The notes below the pieces were generated by a model. The model saw nothing but the letters and a program-made list of their open reading frames with translations. It did not search any database and was not told where the DNA came from. Positions 1-12,939 of a DNA stretch of 64,000 bases are shown here, one piece after another (positions within the stretch are counted from its first letter, which is position 1; each line of letters begins with the position of its first letter). The position numbers and the translations under genes were made by a program. This stretch comes from Cristatella mucedo (taxonomy: Eukaryota > Bryozoa > Phylactolaemata > Cristatellidae). Where the stretch lies: NCBI GenBank assembly GCA_009760855.2, contig WPIO01000112.1, positions 1,049,501 to 1,113,500 of the forward strand, read 5' to 3'.

Positions 1-2068
1 GTTTTGCTACCGTGTGTGCGTCATCTGCTTTGGACATTGCAAGCAGGAGTGGTCACCGATTGAACTTGACCATTCGTGAGCATGGCAGAAATTGAGCATG
101 GCCTGAACACTGCTGTTACAGCCACTGACTGAGAGGGACAGTTGCCATGATCACTAGTTTTTTGTCGATATGGGTGATTTGGAATGACTCTTGCATATCT
201 TTGGCGTCAGAGGTCGAGTGTTCAGCTTTGTTAGTCGATGCTATTTTTCCCCCTAGCTCTTCCACGACATCTCTCTGTGGTCTTTAGCAACGTTTAAATC
301 CGGTTAACGGTTCAGCCATGTTGAGCTTTATCTAAGAAGCAACATGGGTCCGCACGCTCTGCCGCCTCGTGCTGTTGTTTCCAGGCTTATTCTGCAGAAG
401 CTGCTGGGCTACAGCAGTTAAGTGGGGTTGCTTCTTCGAGAAAGATAAGGAGTTGCTGCAGGTAGGGCGACCAAGATAAACCGCGCAATGTTCTGGTTGA
501 TGAAGAAATGACTCACGACGTTTTATCAGTATGTTTTCACAGCCATCACATTTCAAAACATCCGTGGATGGGCAATGCCCTGGAGCGATAGGCCTTGCTT
601 CGACAGGGCAGTTTGCTTGCCTTTCCTCCTTCCGGGAGTCAGGAAGGAGCTCGAGTTAGAAACGAGGCAAAGCAGAAGAGAAGCCATCGCATGGTGAAAT
701 CATTTAGTGGCTGAGCTCTCCCTGCGTGAAGCCTCTGTATAACGTACTGCCTACCGAGGCTCATTCAGTTTAGCCCGGCAATGTTTGATTGTAAGACTGT
801 CTTTGCTTGCGATCGGTTTGTTATTTTTCGCGCTGGCATTTTGCATGAAAATTAAGAGCCGTATGCGATACAGTAGCCTTGCATAATTACTATGCGTGTG
901 AGACGAGACTTCTCACATTCCTGGTCTTGGCAGAATGCATGCATGACAGCATCTGGGCTGGGATACTTACTGATCAGTGGCAAAGACACACATGCTGGCC
1001 ATCCTACCGTCGACTCACCTTCTCGGAGGGAACCGCATATCGCATGCCTCGAGGTTTTCAACTTCTGTCAACCTATGGTTATTGTCTGCCATAGTTATTG
1101 GCTACATTGGCAAATGTCTTGTTAATTAGCCTGACAAAACGTCAAACCTTTCTTTGCTCACAGGGGAAATACCATGCTCATCGCATGCTGCATAAAAGTA
1201 GGGGGGCAGCCAAACCTTATGCTGAGTGAGCCCTTGACGATGGGATGCACGAGAAAGCTTGTAGCTGAGCGACCAGTGCTGCTTCATCGTAGGCATCGAT
1301 TTGCCGATGTCGGAATGCAAAGCGCCCCAGATTTGTTGTTATATTCTCAAGGGATCGACTGGAGTTTGAAACACAACCTCACACGAAGCCTGCTGAAGAG
1401 GATCCTTTTGGTGACTCTTAAGGTTGTCAAATAGATTCGCATCCTTTGGGAAGCTCTCCTTTCTAGCTCGAAAGCCTGATTCACAGAGACGTTCGCAGAG
1501 CTTTTAACAGCTCGTCGTTCGTGGAACCGGACTGCTATTGGTAGCTTCTTTGCCACATACTGCGATGTCGATAGGGCTTTTCTCCGAAATGTACCGAGTC
1601 GCCTCCGTGTTGTGTTCACACTGATTATATGCGATCTCTGTCAGCCTGGTGGGTTCAATCGCATGCTCGAGCGAACGAAGAGTGTGAGAAATCTTGGGGG
1701 CATCCACTTTCATGTCGGAGGAGGGTGCCCCCATTTTCTTACCAGGAACAATACAGGTCCACAGATGTTTGATGGGAGGAGGAATTATTTTTACTGTTGC
1801 TGGCCGGGAACGGATTTAACATCAGAGTGGCAACTCTGAAAGAAGGTAGGACTAGATGCCTCACCTTTTTTCAACGGGCAAACACGTGCAGGCTTTACGG
1901 GACACATGCACTTGCATGGATGGCGGTCACGTGAGAACTCCTCTTCCTGCTCTTTTCTCACACGGCCTACCTTCTGCAGCTTTTCATTTATGCCCTCCAG
2001 GCTGAACAGCCTTTTTTCCTACTTGAGCCCATGATGAGCTCTGCCTCATATCATATGTCATTACATTG
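1..2068. other. No recognisable gene or repeat
   Basis: No conserved coding segment, RNA gene or tandem repeat was recognised. Short open frames here overlap on both strands, have no family resemblance and look like chance frames. Confidence 0.5.
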
Positions 2069-2235
2069 TTAGCTGATTTAACAGCCTCATTTGTACAGCG
2101 TCAGAAGAGACTTAACGACTATGATCGCTGCTTGCAGTTGGTAATAAAGAGTCGCCCACTACATGAGTCGAACCCACGACCTCGGTCATTAAGAGCAAGC
2201 ACATTACCCCCTGGCCTATTACAACCATAGGGTAG
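2069..2235 (-). mobile_element. SINE-1 copy (tRNA-derived), antisense
   Basis: Read on the minus strand, this has a tRNA-like head with a B-box-like GGGTTCGAC near 2170. A body follows that recurs at 12.9, 15.9, 21.9, 28.4, 52.7 and 56.2 kb, containing 'aataaagagtcgcccac' and a segment around 'gcttgcagt'. The element ends with a motif whose reverse complement is 'ttagctgatttaacagcc'. It has no coding capacity. The tRNA-like head supports RNA polymerase III transcription and mobilisation by a LINE. The copy is diverged and probably old. Confidence 0.7.
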
Positions 2236-2245
2236 CTTCAACTCA

Positions 2246-2365
2246 CCCCCCCCCCCCCCCCGAATCGAGAGTAGCTGCACTCCCAATCGACCCCGGTAAG
2301 CAACATCAACCCCCAATCGAAAGCAGCTTCATCGCCCCCCTAATCGAGAGCAGCATCACTTTACC
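2246..2365. repeat. Poly-C tract followed by degenerate short tandem units
   Basis: A run of 16 C is followed by three imperfect copies of a unit containing 'aatcgaRagcagc', separated by C-rich spacers. This is a low-complexity simple repeat and no function is visible. Confidence 0.6.
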
Positions 2366-2739
2366 GACCTTCAAGCTCGAATCGACTGGTTTCGAAACCC
2401 GAAATACCGCTGTGCTGGCCATAGATAGCTTGGAGTTGGATTGTCGAGCCTTGGGGATTGACAATTCTCAAGAACCGAACTTAGCAGTCTCCCTCCCGAA
2501 ATTCGCGTTGCCACCCATGCCCCCTCCCAGTTGTCTGCAGCTCGACCGGTAGCTGGAATACGCCTTCCCGCGGCAAAGATACCAGCCGCTGCCACCTGGC
2601 GAATGCCTTTTAGGAGCCGCGATATCGGTAGGCAACGCATTTTTTTCGTGTTCTGTATCTTGAGCCTTCGGAGGTGGAACAGCGAGTAGCAGAAAGCAGA
2701 TTTACAACGCCCCCTAGGTCAGCTGCGGGTCGGTAATTA

Positions 2740-3480
2740 ACGAGCGGCTCCTAGGCGGCGCGCGCAGTGTCCGAGGGCATCCGGTGCGGGTCAGCCAGTG
2801 CAATCGCTTTATCGGGTCTCATAAACACGGAGTAGCTTCGCGAGTGTGGATGCTCGCCGCTGCTGTGCCGTTAATACGAGGTTGGCTGCCTGCGCGCCGA
2901 GCGTAACTGATGCGAGGCGCTGAGCGCCGACGTGTGACTTACGCGGCATCAGCCGGTTGATTCAGCCCACCGGACGAGAATGTTCGGTGAGTAGTCGCGA
3001 TCGCAGACAGGCCAGCGGGGGGGGGGGGGGGGGGCGCCGGCCTCGCGGAGGGATAGTCGCGCCGGCCTCGCGGAGGGATAGTCGCGCCGGCTGCGAGGTC
3101 CTCTCGTCCGGCCGCCGTCGTCGCGCTCGGCAGGGCGTGCGCACGGTGGCCGAGAGAGACCAGCGGCGGGCGGCCACCGTCACCGGCGGGCGGCGTGTGA
3201 AGGCCACGTGTTTAGCGCGAGCCTCCGCTCATTCGCCGCCGCCGCCGCCGCCGAACCCCGTAAGACGGTTCGGTCAACACAAGCAGGAGCCGCACTTTCT
3301 CGCCTTCCCGAGGCGGGGCTCCGAAATACGCGCTCAGCATGCCGGGTGTGGCTGGGCTGCCCAGCCGTATGAGCGTCTTCTTTGCGCAGCGATATGACGC
3401 GTCGTCGTCAAAGGCCGAGTGTTCCTGGGCGACTTTGCCGCCGATGCATGCGCTGCTGCGCTCGCCAGGCCTGTTGCCGG
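2740..3480. promoter_or_regulatory. CpG-rich block, possible promoter or 5' exon region
   Basis: The stretch is strikingly richer in G, C and CpG than its surroundings, with GCGCGC, CGCCG runs and little CpG loss. It includes an 18-G run at 3017-3034, a 25-bp direct duplication at about 3034-3083 and (CCG)n at 3236-3253. A GTAAGA that could be a splice donor lies at 3260. It could be the promoter or non-coding first exon of the receptor gene about 14 kb downstream, or of a gene on the other strand. Nothing in the sequence proves transcription. A 146-codon open frame here (2957-3397) has no recognisable domain and probably reflects GC content. Confidence 0.3.
3017..3083. repeat. Poly-G(18) plus 25-bp tandem duplication
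   Basis: Eighteen consecutive G residues are followed by two copies of a GC-rich 25-mer beginning 'gcgccggcctcgcggaggga'. The G run could form a G-quadruplex on the plus strand. Confidence 0.75.
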
Positions 3481-3492
3481 TTGGGATAGAAA

Positions 3493-3530
3493 TGATTATA
3501 ATGATAAAGCATCCTCATAGCGCCCTAAGA
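3493..3530 (-). mobile_element. Possible LINE/SINE 3'-tail remnant
   Basis: The sequence 'ataaagcatcctcatagcgccctaaga' contains shorter matches to the antisense 3' tail shared by LINE-A and SINE-2 in this window ('gcgccctcagagaac' type). Only the tail is present, so assignment is weak. Confidence 0.3.
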
Positions 3531-3545
3531 CAGCTGGATATCTAT

Positions 3546-4697
3546 ATATCCTTCGACTAGGCTGGCAAGGGAGGGGCGACGTCGAGGTGGTGGCGGTGGT
3601 CGAAGGCAGCTCCGCGGTACCTCCTGGCCTCGCGTGGTCGGCTGGTTGTTACTGCCTTTGAGTTTTTTGCTAGGAAGAGTAGCCGCACCCCGGCATCCAG
3701 GGATAGCCGGGGATGGACGGTCCACAGTCCGTAGGCCTGGCAGGCTGTATGTCTCTTTTATGGGCTTGCAAAGGAGCTCGAGATGGGAGGGAGGAAGGGA
3801 GGGTGTGCCTGCCCGGCGGCTGCCTTTTAACCCCCGAGTCGGCTTGTCGTGGAGCCTCCAGGGACGGCCAATTGGCTGGCTGCAACCAGCCGCACCCCGT
3901 CGGTCTCCCACGTCGGTCACCTACCTCACCCGTCTGTCACCCGCCTCTTCCACCTCGGGTGGGTGGGGGGGGGGTAGGAGGCGTGGTTTCGGCTTCCATA
4001 CCGTTCAATTGGCTATGACCTATTGATTCGATGCCGTCTGCAGACAAGCTAGGTCGACGAACGACATACCGGTCATGCCGTTTTTATTTTTACTGCCTTT
4101 GTGCAGACTCTCACATCTCTTGCGTATTAATTATTCTGTTGCAATAGGGCAGCTGTTAAGATGCTTGCCCTCTGCAACAGAGGCCCGGGTTCAACTGAGA
4201 TCAGCCAGACGCACAGCAGACGCCTCAGGTTGCAGGATCCACCTTGGGATCGAAACGTTGAGCGATCCGTTCTCGAATGCAAGGGGTTCTAACCCGAACC
4301 GCTCTCAGGCTGCATCACGTGATTTCTTCCAATCTACTCTGTGAAGCTAAAAAAACAGATACCTTGTCTCTAGGCATCCTCTGATGTCTTTCGTCTGCCC
4401 GTCACCTCAGCTATATGCTGTGGTGGAGGTGTGATTCTTCTTCCTATGAACATACTGGATATGCAAGCAAGGGCTACCTAGATAGTTCAGCTGCCTTTGT
4501 TGCAGTTGCAATGCCAATAGAGAACCGTAAACCTGCGTGTAGTAAAAGCTAAAGGTTTGGAGATGCCTGTCTACACTGTATACGCTGACAAAATCAAAGT
4601 TTGCTGACCTTTTGTGACCGAGAGCATACTCACCCATTGCATGTGTCTGCTGTAGCAGGAATGGGTGTACTAGGAAGGAGCTGCAGCATATGGTCAG
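3546..4697. other. Mostly unannotated; possible tRNA-like head near 4140-4200
   Basis: GC-rich non-coding DNA with short poly-G runs near 3967. From about 4140 there is an A-box-like 'gggcagctgttaagatgc' and, 30 bp later, a B-box-like 'gggttcaac'. That spacing fits a tRNA-derived SINE head, but no second copy of the downstream body was found in the window, so it stays a candidate only. Confidence 0.3.
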
Positions 4698-4795
4698 CAT
4701 AATAATAGTAATAAAAATAATAATAGCTCGATTAAGCGCCCTCAGAGAACTCAATCTCTTTCTAGGTGCTTTACATTTGCTGCAAAGGAAGTCAT
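4698..4795 (-). mobile_element. LINE-A 3' end fragment, antisense
   Basis: An AAT-rich microsatellite is followed by 'gcgccctcagagaactc', 'aatctctttctagg' and 'gctttacatttgctgcaaag'. This is the antisense of the LINE-A 3' untranslated end seen in full at 61.1 kb. It is an extreme 5' truncation with only about 100 bp of element, typical of abortive target-primed reverse transcription. Confidence 0.8.
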
Positions 4796-6148
4796 ACAGC
4801 AGGCTTCTTTGGTGGCTGCTGGGGTAACACAATCTTGCCTGGTGTTGGCCAGTTAGGCTTTTTCCAGGAAATGCAGGATGCAATTAAGCCAAGGAAGTGG
4901 CCCAACCTCGCCCTTGCTAGAGGAGAGCAGCCAACCCATCGGAAATTGTGAAAGGCATGCTGGTACATCCAATCGGGTCGGTCCAGGGTAGGGGGACAGG
5001 ACCTGTTGGCTCACTCACTTCCTGACTTTTAGGCTATATATGTATATATATATGCATGCAAGTGAACTGGTGCAGCTGCCTCCGTGGCTGAAGCTAATTC
5101 GCCTTATTTATTTGGTTTTTGAGGGCACTTGTCTGCCTACTCCAAAAAGAACTATGTAGACCGTAAAATCGTATATGTTACCGAGATGTCTCGGGAAATT
5201 TAGTCGTGCCTGGGCAGCTCTGCACTGCACTTATGCCTGTGCAGTTTGGGGCAGGCTCGGAAGCAGCACTGGGTGTGTCGAAGGGGGGCTAGCTGGGGGG
5301 GGGGGCACCGAGCCAGGCTTGAGGTCTCGAAATCGAAGCCAGTGAGTGAGCTGCCGTCGGCAGCATGCGAGTTTCGTACCTTGCTCTCAACACTGGCTTC
5401 GTGAGGATGATGCATCGTAGTTATTGAATTAGTCTGTTTGCCTTCTATTCAGGGGGGACCATTGCTGGCGTTGCTGGGAACCAGCGGTTTCGTGGGCTAG
5501 TGCCGTCTGCAGAACTCTTCCATTACGTGTTGCCACCTGCCGACGCATTGCCGACAATGCTATCGATGCAGCAATCGCCCAAAGGAATGATGTTATGAGT
5601 CAAGAAGGGGCTTCACTCCAGTGGAGAGCAGCAGGAGGAGTGGAAGGGAGGAGTCTTAGTAGGTGAGACTCGTCTGCCGTGCAGCAATGCACCTTCTCGA
5701 GTGGGCCTGGCCCTACCTTGTTCCTCATTTCTTGTGGGGTCTCAGCAATGCAGCACCAGTCGATCGTTGGCCCATGAGGTCGTTGGCCGGAGCCCCACCG
5801 GTTACTGTATTTAGTGCTGCCGAGTGCCTGTGCTGGTGCTAGCCCGGCAGCAAGTGTATGGGGGAGGTGTGGCAGATTCCTCACGTTCCTTCTGCTCTGT
5901 CTAAGCACGCAGGTCTGCACGTGCCAGCAGCCTGCTTGTGATGGCAAGCACTGGCTCCTACTCGTGATTGGCTGTCGACAGCATGTCTAGATGGATGGAC
6001 CAGAGCGGAAAGTGATCCTTCCTATCTGTCTGTCTGCTATGTACCTACACAAGTCTCACTTCGACCGGCTGTTCGCAGGCTGCCTCTGCCTAGGGATGCT
6101 TAAGTGTATCTGTGTTTACTGGCGGTGGGTGAGGAGTTCGTTTATGCA
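4796..6148. other. No recognisable gene or repeat
   Basis: No conserved coding segment was seen. A G run lies at about 5296-5305. The open frames on both strands are short and unsupported. Confidence 0.45.
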
Positions 6149-6182
6149 TGTGTGTCCTGTGTGTGTGTGTGTGTGTGTGTGT

Positions 6183-6240
<58 letters not shown>
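6149..6240. repeat. (GT)n microsatellite
   Basis: Two (GT)n blocks are separated by a short 'cctc' interruption. Open frames across it encode only Cys-Val or Thr-His dipeptides and are not genes. Confidence 0.97.
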
Positions 6241-6241
<1 letters not shown>

Positions 6242-6503
6242 TGCTTGGGCTGCGAATGTTTGTGCATATGTGTATTAGCATCAGCCCGTGTAATTCATAT
6301 GCATGCTCACGTACACAGCCATTGATGAGAAAAAGTGTCTTACTTGTACTTTCACGATTTTATCAGCTTAGAGAGTATTCTTTACTTAAGGGTACGAGCG
6401 TGTTTTTGGTGTGCCCCCAGTGACAAGCTGAATGACTCGTAGCCATCCCATTCTAGCTGCTAAGGCTGAGAGAAGGTGAAACCCAGTTCTGTCTGTGTGC
6501 ATG

Positions 6504-6508
<5 letters not shown>

Positions 6509-6582
<74 letters not shown>
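6509..6582. repeat. (CT)n microsatellite
   Basis: About 37 uninterrupted CT units. This polypyrimidine mirror-repeat tract could adopt triplex (H-DNA) structure. Confidence 0.97.
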
Positions 6583-6585
<3 letters not shown>

Positions 6586-7129
6586 CAACTGTCTCTGCAG
6601 TCTCTCTCACTGTCTCCCTATTCCTGTCCGTCTTTTTCTGTTACCTTGGCTGTTGTCACAATCATGGGTTTCCTTTACCTGCAAGCTAGAGTCGTGCTGA
6701 CGATAGGCTCTCAAGGCTTATTGGCCAAGGTTTGACCGAGTGATTTGCCGGCTTTTGTGCCGCCGGTCTGAGTAGCCCACGCTAGGATAGATTTTTGGGC
6801 TCTGCTGCTTTGGCCGCTGTCTTTGCAGCTTGTCTGTTTCTGTGGACTCGTACTGCCTAGACTTGTGCTGGCCGTCACCGTTGGATGCAGCTCTTGCTGC
6901 CTACCACAGCGCGCAGCTTGCTCGCCTGGTCTTTGCTCGGATTCTGTTAAGTTTTTCATGCTTGACTAACGAGTGACTGTCACTGGTCGAAGCGGTCAGC
7001 CGGTCAGCTTGTGCACCGGTGGTCGCTTCTCGGCCCCTGTCCGTCTGGCAGCAGCAGCTCTCTATTTGCCTTTGTCTCTCCGTGTGAGGGCTGCACAGTC
7101 TTAGCTTGGGTGCGAGTGCTGGGCTAGGC

Positions 7130-7204
<75 letters not shown>

Positions 7205-8303
7205 GCAGACAGGGAACTGGAATGGAAGGGATTCGTCCCCTGACACTGGCATGCTGCCCCCCCCTCCCCGAGCCCAGTGACACCGACTTGCAGCCTCTCC
7301 AGCTCTGTTACAGTCTGCAGGAGAGCCCGAGCTGGGTGAGAGGTGAGGTGACTGCCGGTCGCAAGAAGGAAGATCTGCAACCACTAAGTGAAAACTGACA
7401 CCAGGATCCCCACGGCCTCTTCTCAGCTTCTTATCGACCACGTGATCCGAGCCGGTTTGGCAAGTTGTTGCTACCGATGGCACGTTGGAACTGGTCCACG
7501 TGCTGTACCAGAAGAGACCACAATATTAGTGCTGGCTGCACTGGAATGCTAATGTAAGCTGGCTGTTGAGGACAAGGAGATACGATGGCATCCATCAAGA
7601 GTTGTGGGTGGATGGGAGGGGGGCTAGAGAGAATGGGCACAACGTGGATGTCAGCTGAAGCTGTAGTTGTCAAAACTTACAGAAGTCCGGCTCTCAGCAG
7701 TTAGCCATTGAGCCTGTATCACTGCAGGGGCTGAGTGCTTGAGGCAGCAGATCACACACCGCCGGCTGCGTATCCTGCTAGTCGGACTGGCCATGGTTTT
7801 TGCCTGCCATGTGTGCCGTACCTGCTTTAAGCTATGCAGCATCGAAAAGCGCTTAGAATTCGGTCTTGGTTATGCTCTCAGCAGGTGGCTGGCTTGGTGA
7901 GGGGTAAGGGAGGAGGAGTGAGCAGGTGAGCGAGCTGTCAGCTCTAGCACGCTAGTGGTCGCCCCCAAAGCATGGTCACGTTCAAGGGGCTCGTTGAGGC
8001 CCGAGCAGCCATGACTCAAGCACTAGTGGGCGCGTCGTGCAGCCCGGGGAGCACGCGTGAGCGAGCGAGTGTGAGCTTCGGTCGGGCTGCCGTGCTTGGA
8101 CTTGGCTCGTAATGGTGGACATGGTGTACTTCGACACATACTTCGTTCAGCTGCAGCTATTGTGCTGCGCTGGGGAATGTCTTTCATTGCTACTACTATT
8201 ATCATTAGTTGTCATGCTCACTGTAAAGCAACTCGCTGTATATGCCAGGCGGTATGCTCGGCCAGTCAAGATGGGTGAGCTGTGGCTGCCGTTGCAGTGA
8301 GCA

Positions 8304-8306
<3 letters not shown>
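6583..8306. other. Non-coding stretch with (GA)n
   Basis: Apart from the (GA)n tract at 7132-7201, no feature was recognised. Overlapping open frames on the minus strand are extended by the microsatellite and lack any domain. Confidence 0.45.
7132..7201. repeat. (GA)n microsatellite
   Basis: About 35 uninterrupted GA units on the plus strand, opposite in strand sense to the CT tract 0.55 kb upstream. The two tracts could in principle pair as an inverted pair. Confidence 0.97.

Positions 8307-8348
<42 letters not shown>
8307..8348. repeat. (GT)n microsatellite
   Basis: About 21 GT units grading into GTAC/GTGC-containing imperfect repeats up to about 8390. Confidence 0.95.
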
Positions 8349-8351
<3 letters not shown>

Positions 8352-11300
8352 TACGTGTGTGCACGTATGTGCGTGCACGTATGTGTGTGCGCGGGCGTGC
8401 CTGTTACGCAGGCGTGCCTGTTACTGCTTCTGTTTGTCATGCCCCTCTTCATTAGGGACATCCCAAGGGCGCTCTGTGGAGGCAAACCTGCACCGAGCAA
8501 CCTGCATCCTGTCTGACTAGCTCCTCGTGAGGCAAGCTCTCCCGAGCTTGGCCAATTCCTCCTTGCTCCTCAATCGTCACGTGCTGTCGTGCGTGGGTGA
8601 GTGCTTGTTAAAAAAAAGGAAGAAAAAGAAAAACGGTTTAAATACTTGCACCTTTTAGCCCAGCCAGCCTTGGGCAGAGCTGACTATTCGGAGCTCTCGT
8701 CAGCGTTCATTGGTCAGTGTTCCCGTTTCTTGCTTGATAGAAGAAGACCACGAGGGGTCCTGTCCTCTGGTCTGTCCTGACCTCTTGACATTTTTCCTTT
8801 TAGCTCTTGTCTAATGCTGTCTCCCTACAGCTTGACCCTGGTCGCCCGAAAGCTCTGTCGGTAGGCGAATAACTGAATAAATGAATAAAAACTGAATAAC
8901 AACTGAATAAATAAATGAAGTGGGAGCAGGTGTAACAGAGGAATAACAGGGGCAGGGATGTGAGGGGTGCGAAGTGTGCCGATAGCAGCTGCCGAGATTG
9001 CCACCTCCCATCTGGCTGCATGCCAGCTGACTCAATGCTCCGGCCGGCTGCTGCCTTGTATCCGTCGGTAGCACTAGCTAGCTGCTACAGTCGCTGGCTG
9101 TTAGTGACTTGTGACTAATGAAGCTTGAGTAGAAGCTGCTGCATCGCTGAGTCCTCGAGTAGCAACGCAGTCCCCGGATAATTGCCGATGCCTGGCTGGT
9201 AACAGCTAGTGGATAGCTGGTCCAGGCAGCCGCCGGCCGGCTCCCCCTGCCGGTGGTGGGGGGGACGGGGACCGGTGGGAGGCACCTCGCCAGCCATCAT
9301 CCCCAGGGGTCGGTCGGCTCTTGTTGTGACCTCTTGTGTGTGCTGGCTTCGCCCTACGAAGGGCGCTTGGCCTGTTGTGATCGCACTGCCTTCTTTCTGC
9401 CCACTGAGTATGCTGCTGTATGTTTGTTGGGGGGGGGAGGCACGTGTCCTACATAGATTCACAGATGCGTCATGACGTGGAACAGCTGGCGAATTTTGAA
9501 GCAGGTGCCAACAAAGTAGCCGGTGGTAGGGGGGGCGGGGCTGGCCTCTGCTGGCCTCTCATGCTCACAAATAAAAGTGCCAGAATGACGCAGAGAAGAT
9601 TGTGAAGATGATTGCTGGGAAGGAAGTCGGCCCTCGGAGATTTTAGCGGGATTCAAGAAAGCCGAGAAATTGGTGCTCACACCCTGCCTCCTTCCACTGG
9701 CTGTCGTCAGCTGCCAGTGGCCGACTGTGTCCCAGTCTAGAATTTAGGACCCATCAGCCAAACACAGGCATGGCCATTTCTAGGCCGTGCATTCGAATGG
9801 CATGTAGGTTACTGCCCACCGCCACAAACGAGTATCTGCAAGTCGCCGTTCACTGGGCCGACCCAGCCGTCGGCGTTCTCGATACTTCCGGGTGTCTCAT
9901 AGGCCTTTGCTCAGAGGAGCACCGACTTTCTGCTGGTGGCCGGGAGGGGGGAGGGAGAGGCAGGGGGAGGTAGCCACATCGACTTCGTGCCTATGTACTG
10001 CTTGCTTTTTGCAGCAATCATGCAGAATGCATCGATGGATGACTCGCTCAGCACCCTTCCAGAACACTGCGCAAACACTGCGAGGCAGGGCAAGTCCAAC
10101 ACGGAGAGTGAACCTCCGTTTAGGAATTCGGAGACCCTCCACCCTCTCATCATTGGGGGTGGGGGGGGGGGGGGGGGGGGGGGGTGTGGGCCAAGGCCGT
10201 CGTGGTAAAAGAAATGCGTGCGAGGATAGTGGGCAATGTAACGTTAACTAGGCTTGTAATTGTAATCACGCAGCTCCTCTTCTCAATGCTGCATTGCACG
10301 CGTTTGTGTATGCATTAATTTGCTCAATAATGTGGTTAAGACAGGAGAGTTTTGAAGGTGACAAAGTGGAAACCGGCAGCTGCCCTGCCAGCCTTTCCCC
10401 CTGCGCAAGAGTTGCTATCCCGATGGAGGACGGCACTCGAGCAGACGAGCTTGTAGCAGCTCCCTCATTGAACGCTGCCGGCATCACCGGGAACCCTCTC
10501 GCCGGACGCCGAGAGGCCTTCCCTCGGCCTGAGCACCATGGACCGGGCTGACCCGAGGCTATCTCTCTCGCTCAGCGTGTGCCTTGCTTCATGGGCAGGC
10601 CTGCCTGCTGCCGACTGGCTGCCTGCCGGCCCGGCAATCAGCCACTGGCCTGCCCAGGTATCAGAGCCGTGTCAGCTGCCACAGGTCTGATACCTGGGCT
10701 AGCCGGCAGGTGTTTGCCTGTGGGGGGGGGGTTGTAGCCGATTGACCGGCCAGGACAGCAAGGGCAGAGGGCAAGAAAGCTTTTCTTGGTTGGAGGTTTG
10801 TTAGCACAGGCCATCGGACGGCTTGCGTTATTTTTCTGCAGCTAGCTGCCCTTTGCTGCAGGGGCTGCCAGCTAGTCGCCCAGCCCTGCGGCTGGATCAT
10901 AATCCCCAGTCAACTAGCGCCCAGTGGGGGGTGCCCATTCCCCCCCCCACTGCTGCTGCTGCTGCCGCCGCCATGCGGCACGATCTGTTCGCAGCTCCTT
11001 GCGGCTGAGCACTTGATGAGAGGCCCTTGCCTGGCGTTGCCGGCCCCACTCCATCCATCTCCTCATCAGCTGCTGCTGCACACGGGCTGCGCACCAACTG
11101 GCCGTAATGTCAAGCTAGGCCGCTGCAGCCAGCGGCAGAGGGTGTCTGCGTGGTTTTGCTGGTGGTGAGTTGGAGGGTCGGTGTGCAAACACATCCAGGA
11201 CAAAGATCCCGACTTCGCCAGCGCGCTCTCGCACGGCATTCGGCATAGCTGCGTCCGACCTGTGCCGCCGGGGATCCGGCCGATCCGCCCACCCCCAGCC

Positions 11301-12939
11301 TAGCAGGCTGTCAGATCCAGCGTGCCCACGCCCCCATTTGGGCGGCTGCCTCCTCAATTGAGCCAGGCCTCGACCCGGCCCGAAGCAGCCACGCGGCGGC
11401 CGGCGATGTGATGGCTGAGGCTGGCCACCTCGAGCTGCTACTGCCAAGCTGGCAGTCACGCTCCGGTGGGCAGCCTGCAGCCGCATGCATTAGCTCCGTG
11501 GCATCTCAGGCCGGACCAAGTAATTTGATATAATGTTTGCCATGTCTATTTCAACGCCGAGCCCGACCATTGATTATTCACACTGTCCACACACTTGTTT
11601 GAATTCTGCAGTGCGCCCTTGTTTATTCATCCCACCATGTCCCTTGTAGTCTCTTCTGAGTCGGTTTTGTCAAACGTATTTGCTCCTTCAGCTCACTTTG
11701 TTTCGTATTATGCCGCGAAGCCACCGCTGCCAGGTAACGCATCTGGCCGGCCACGGTCACGGTGCCGGCCCCGCCAGCGCAGTGTGCAGCCGCCGTGACT
11801 GGCTGCCGTCGGGCGCACGCGCAACAAGAGCGCAGTCTTCGGCTGTGGGTGGTTGCGGCAGCAGCAGCAGCAGCATCGGTAGCCGCTGACTGGTTGGCTG
11901 GCTGGCAGCCTTCACCGACCGCGTTCAAGGAGCTCTGCGTGAGGACGACGGGAGCAGCTGGGCCCGCGGCGGCAGCTGCGACTACGGCCAGGCAGTAGTG
12001 GGCACACTCTGCAGAGCGCGCCTGCCGATCCCGGATAGTCGGATAGTCCTCATCGGGCCTCTGCTTCTGCTGCTGCAGCAGCAGCTGCGTGCGCAAGCCG
12101 CCACTCCGTTGCGGCTCTGTCCACGAGGGAGCCATTGACGACGGTGTGAGGATTAGAGGAGCCTGTCCACGAGGGAGCCTCCTCAGTCATACGCCTCGGT
12201 GGCCGACGTCCTCGATCAACGACACCGTAGCAGGCAGGTTGTTTGGTGGTCACATGAACGAGCAGCCGCGCCACTCGCGTGCCACACCATCCTCTTGCTC
12301 CATGCCTCTCATCGGCTACTGTTACTGGCAGGTGCAGAGCAGCATTGACTCGTCTTCCTGCTGCAGCAGCTTGGTGACTTTGCAGTTTGACTTTCAGGCT
12401 GTCTGTTGGGTTGGCGATGGGGGTGTAGGGGTGGGGTGGGGGGTTCGGATGATGGGAGTGGGGTGATCGCGAATGCTGCATGCATGCCAAGACCAGTTTC
12501 AGGTGTAAATGCAGTCGTTGCTATGGCGCCTGCCCAATTGCCCGAATTTGGTGCTTCGATGCTAGTGCCCTCATTTCTCTCTCTCTCTCTCTCTCTTTCC
12601 CTTCCTCTCTCTTTTTCTCTTTCTCTATGGTGGGGGTGCTAGCGAAGCTGCTGCTGCTGCTGCTGCTGGAGACTCACCCCTCTGTCTGATGCCCTCGTAT
12701 CCTCCTTCCTTTTGTACCCAGAGGAAAAGTGCCGGCAGTACTGGGGGTGGGAGGCGCCACGACTTTTTTGTGTCCCACCCACCCTAGCCACAAGTCACTT
12801 TTTTTTAGTGTTGCAGCATTTGGTGCTACAGCTTCATTCTCACATTGCTGGTAGTCGACGGTGTGACCCTCCTCCCCGCCTCCCCCACCCCAACCCCCCA
12901 TGCAGTCTAAGTGCCCCTGGCTCACAACACAGGGGTGGG
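8349..12939. other. No recognisable gene
   Basis: GC-rich, CTG/CAG-rich non-coding DNA with several homopolymer G runs (9429, 9950, 10161) and a short (CT)n at 12577-12597. Two copies of a 15-mer 'gtccacgagggagcc' lie near 12118 and 12163. Open frames on opposite strands overlap everywhere and show no family resemblance, so none is annotated. Confidence 0.45.
10161..10184. repeat. Poly-G(24) tract
   Basis: Twenty-four consecutive G residues directly preceded by GGGGGT. The tract could form a G-quadruplex on the plus strand. Its exact length is uncertain because homopolymers are error-prone in sequencing. Confidence 0.9.

Noticed and set aside
2957-3397. 146-codon frame in the CpG-rich block as a gene
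   Set aside because: Composition is driven by poly-G and CCG repeats, an overlapping antisense frame is equally open, and no motif is recognisable.
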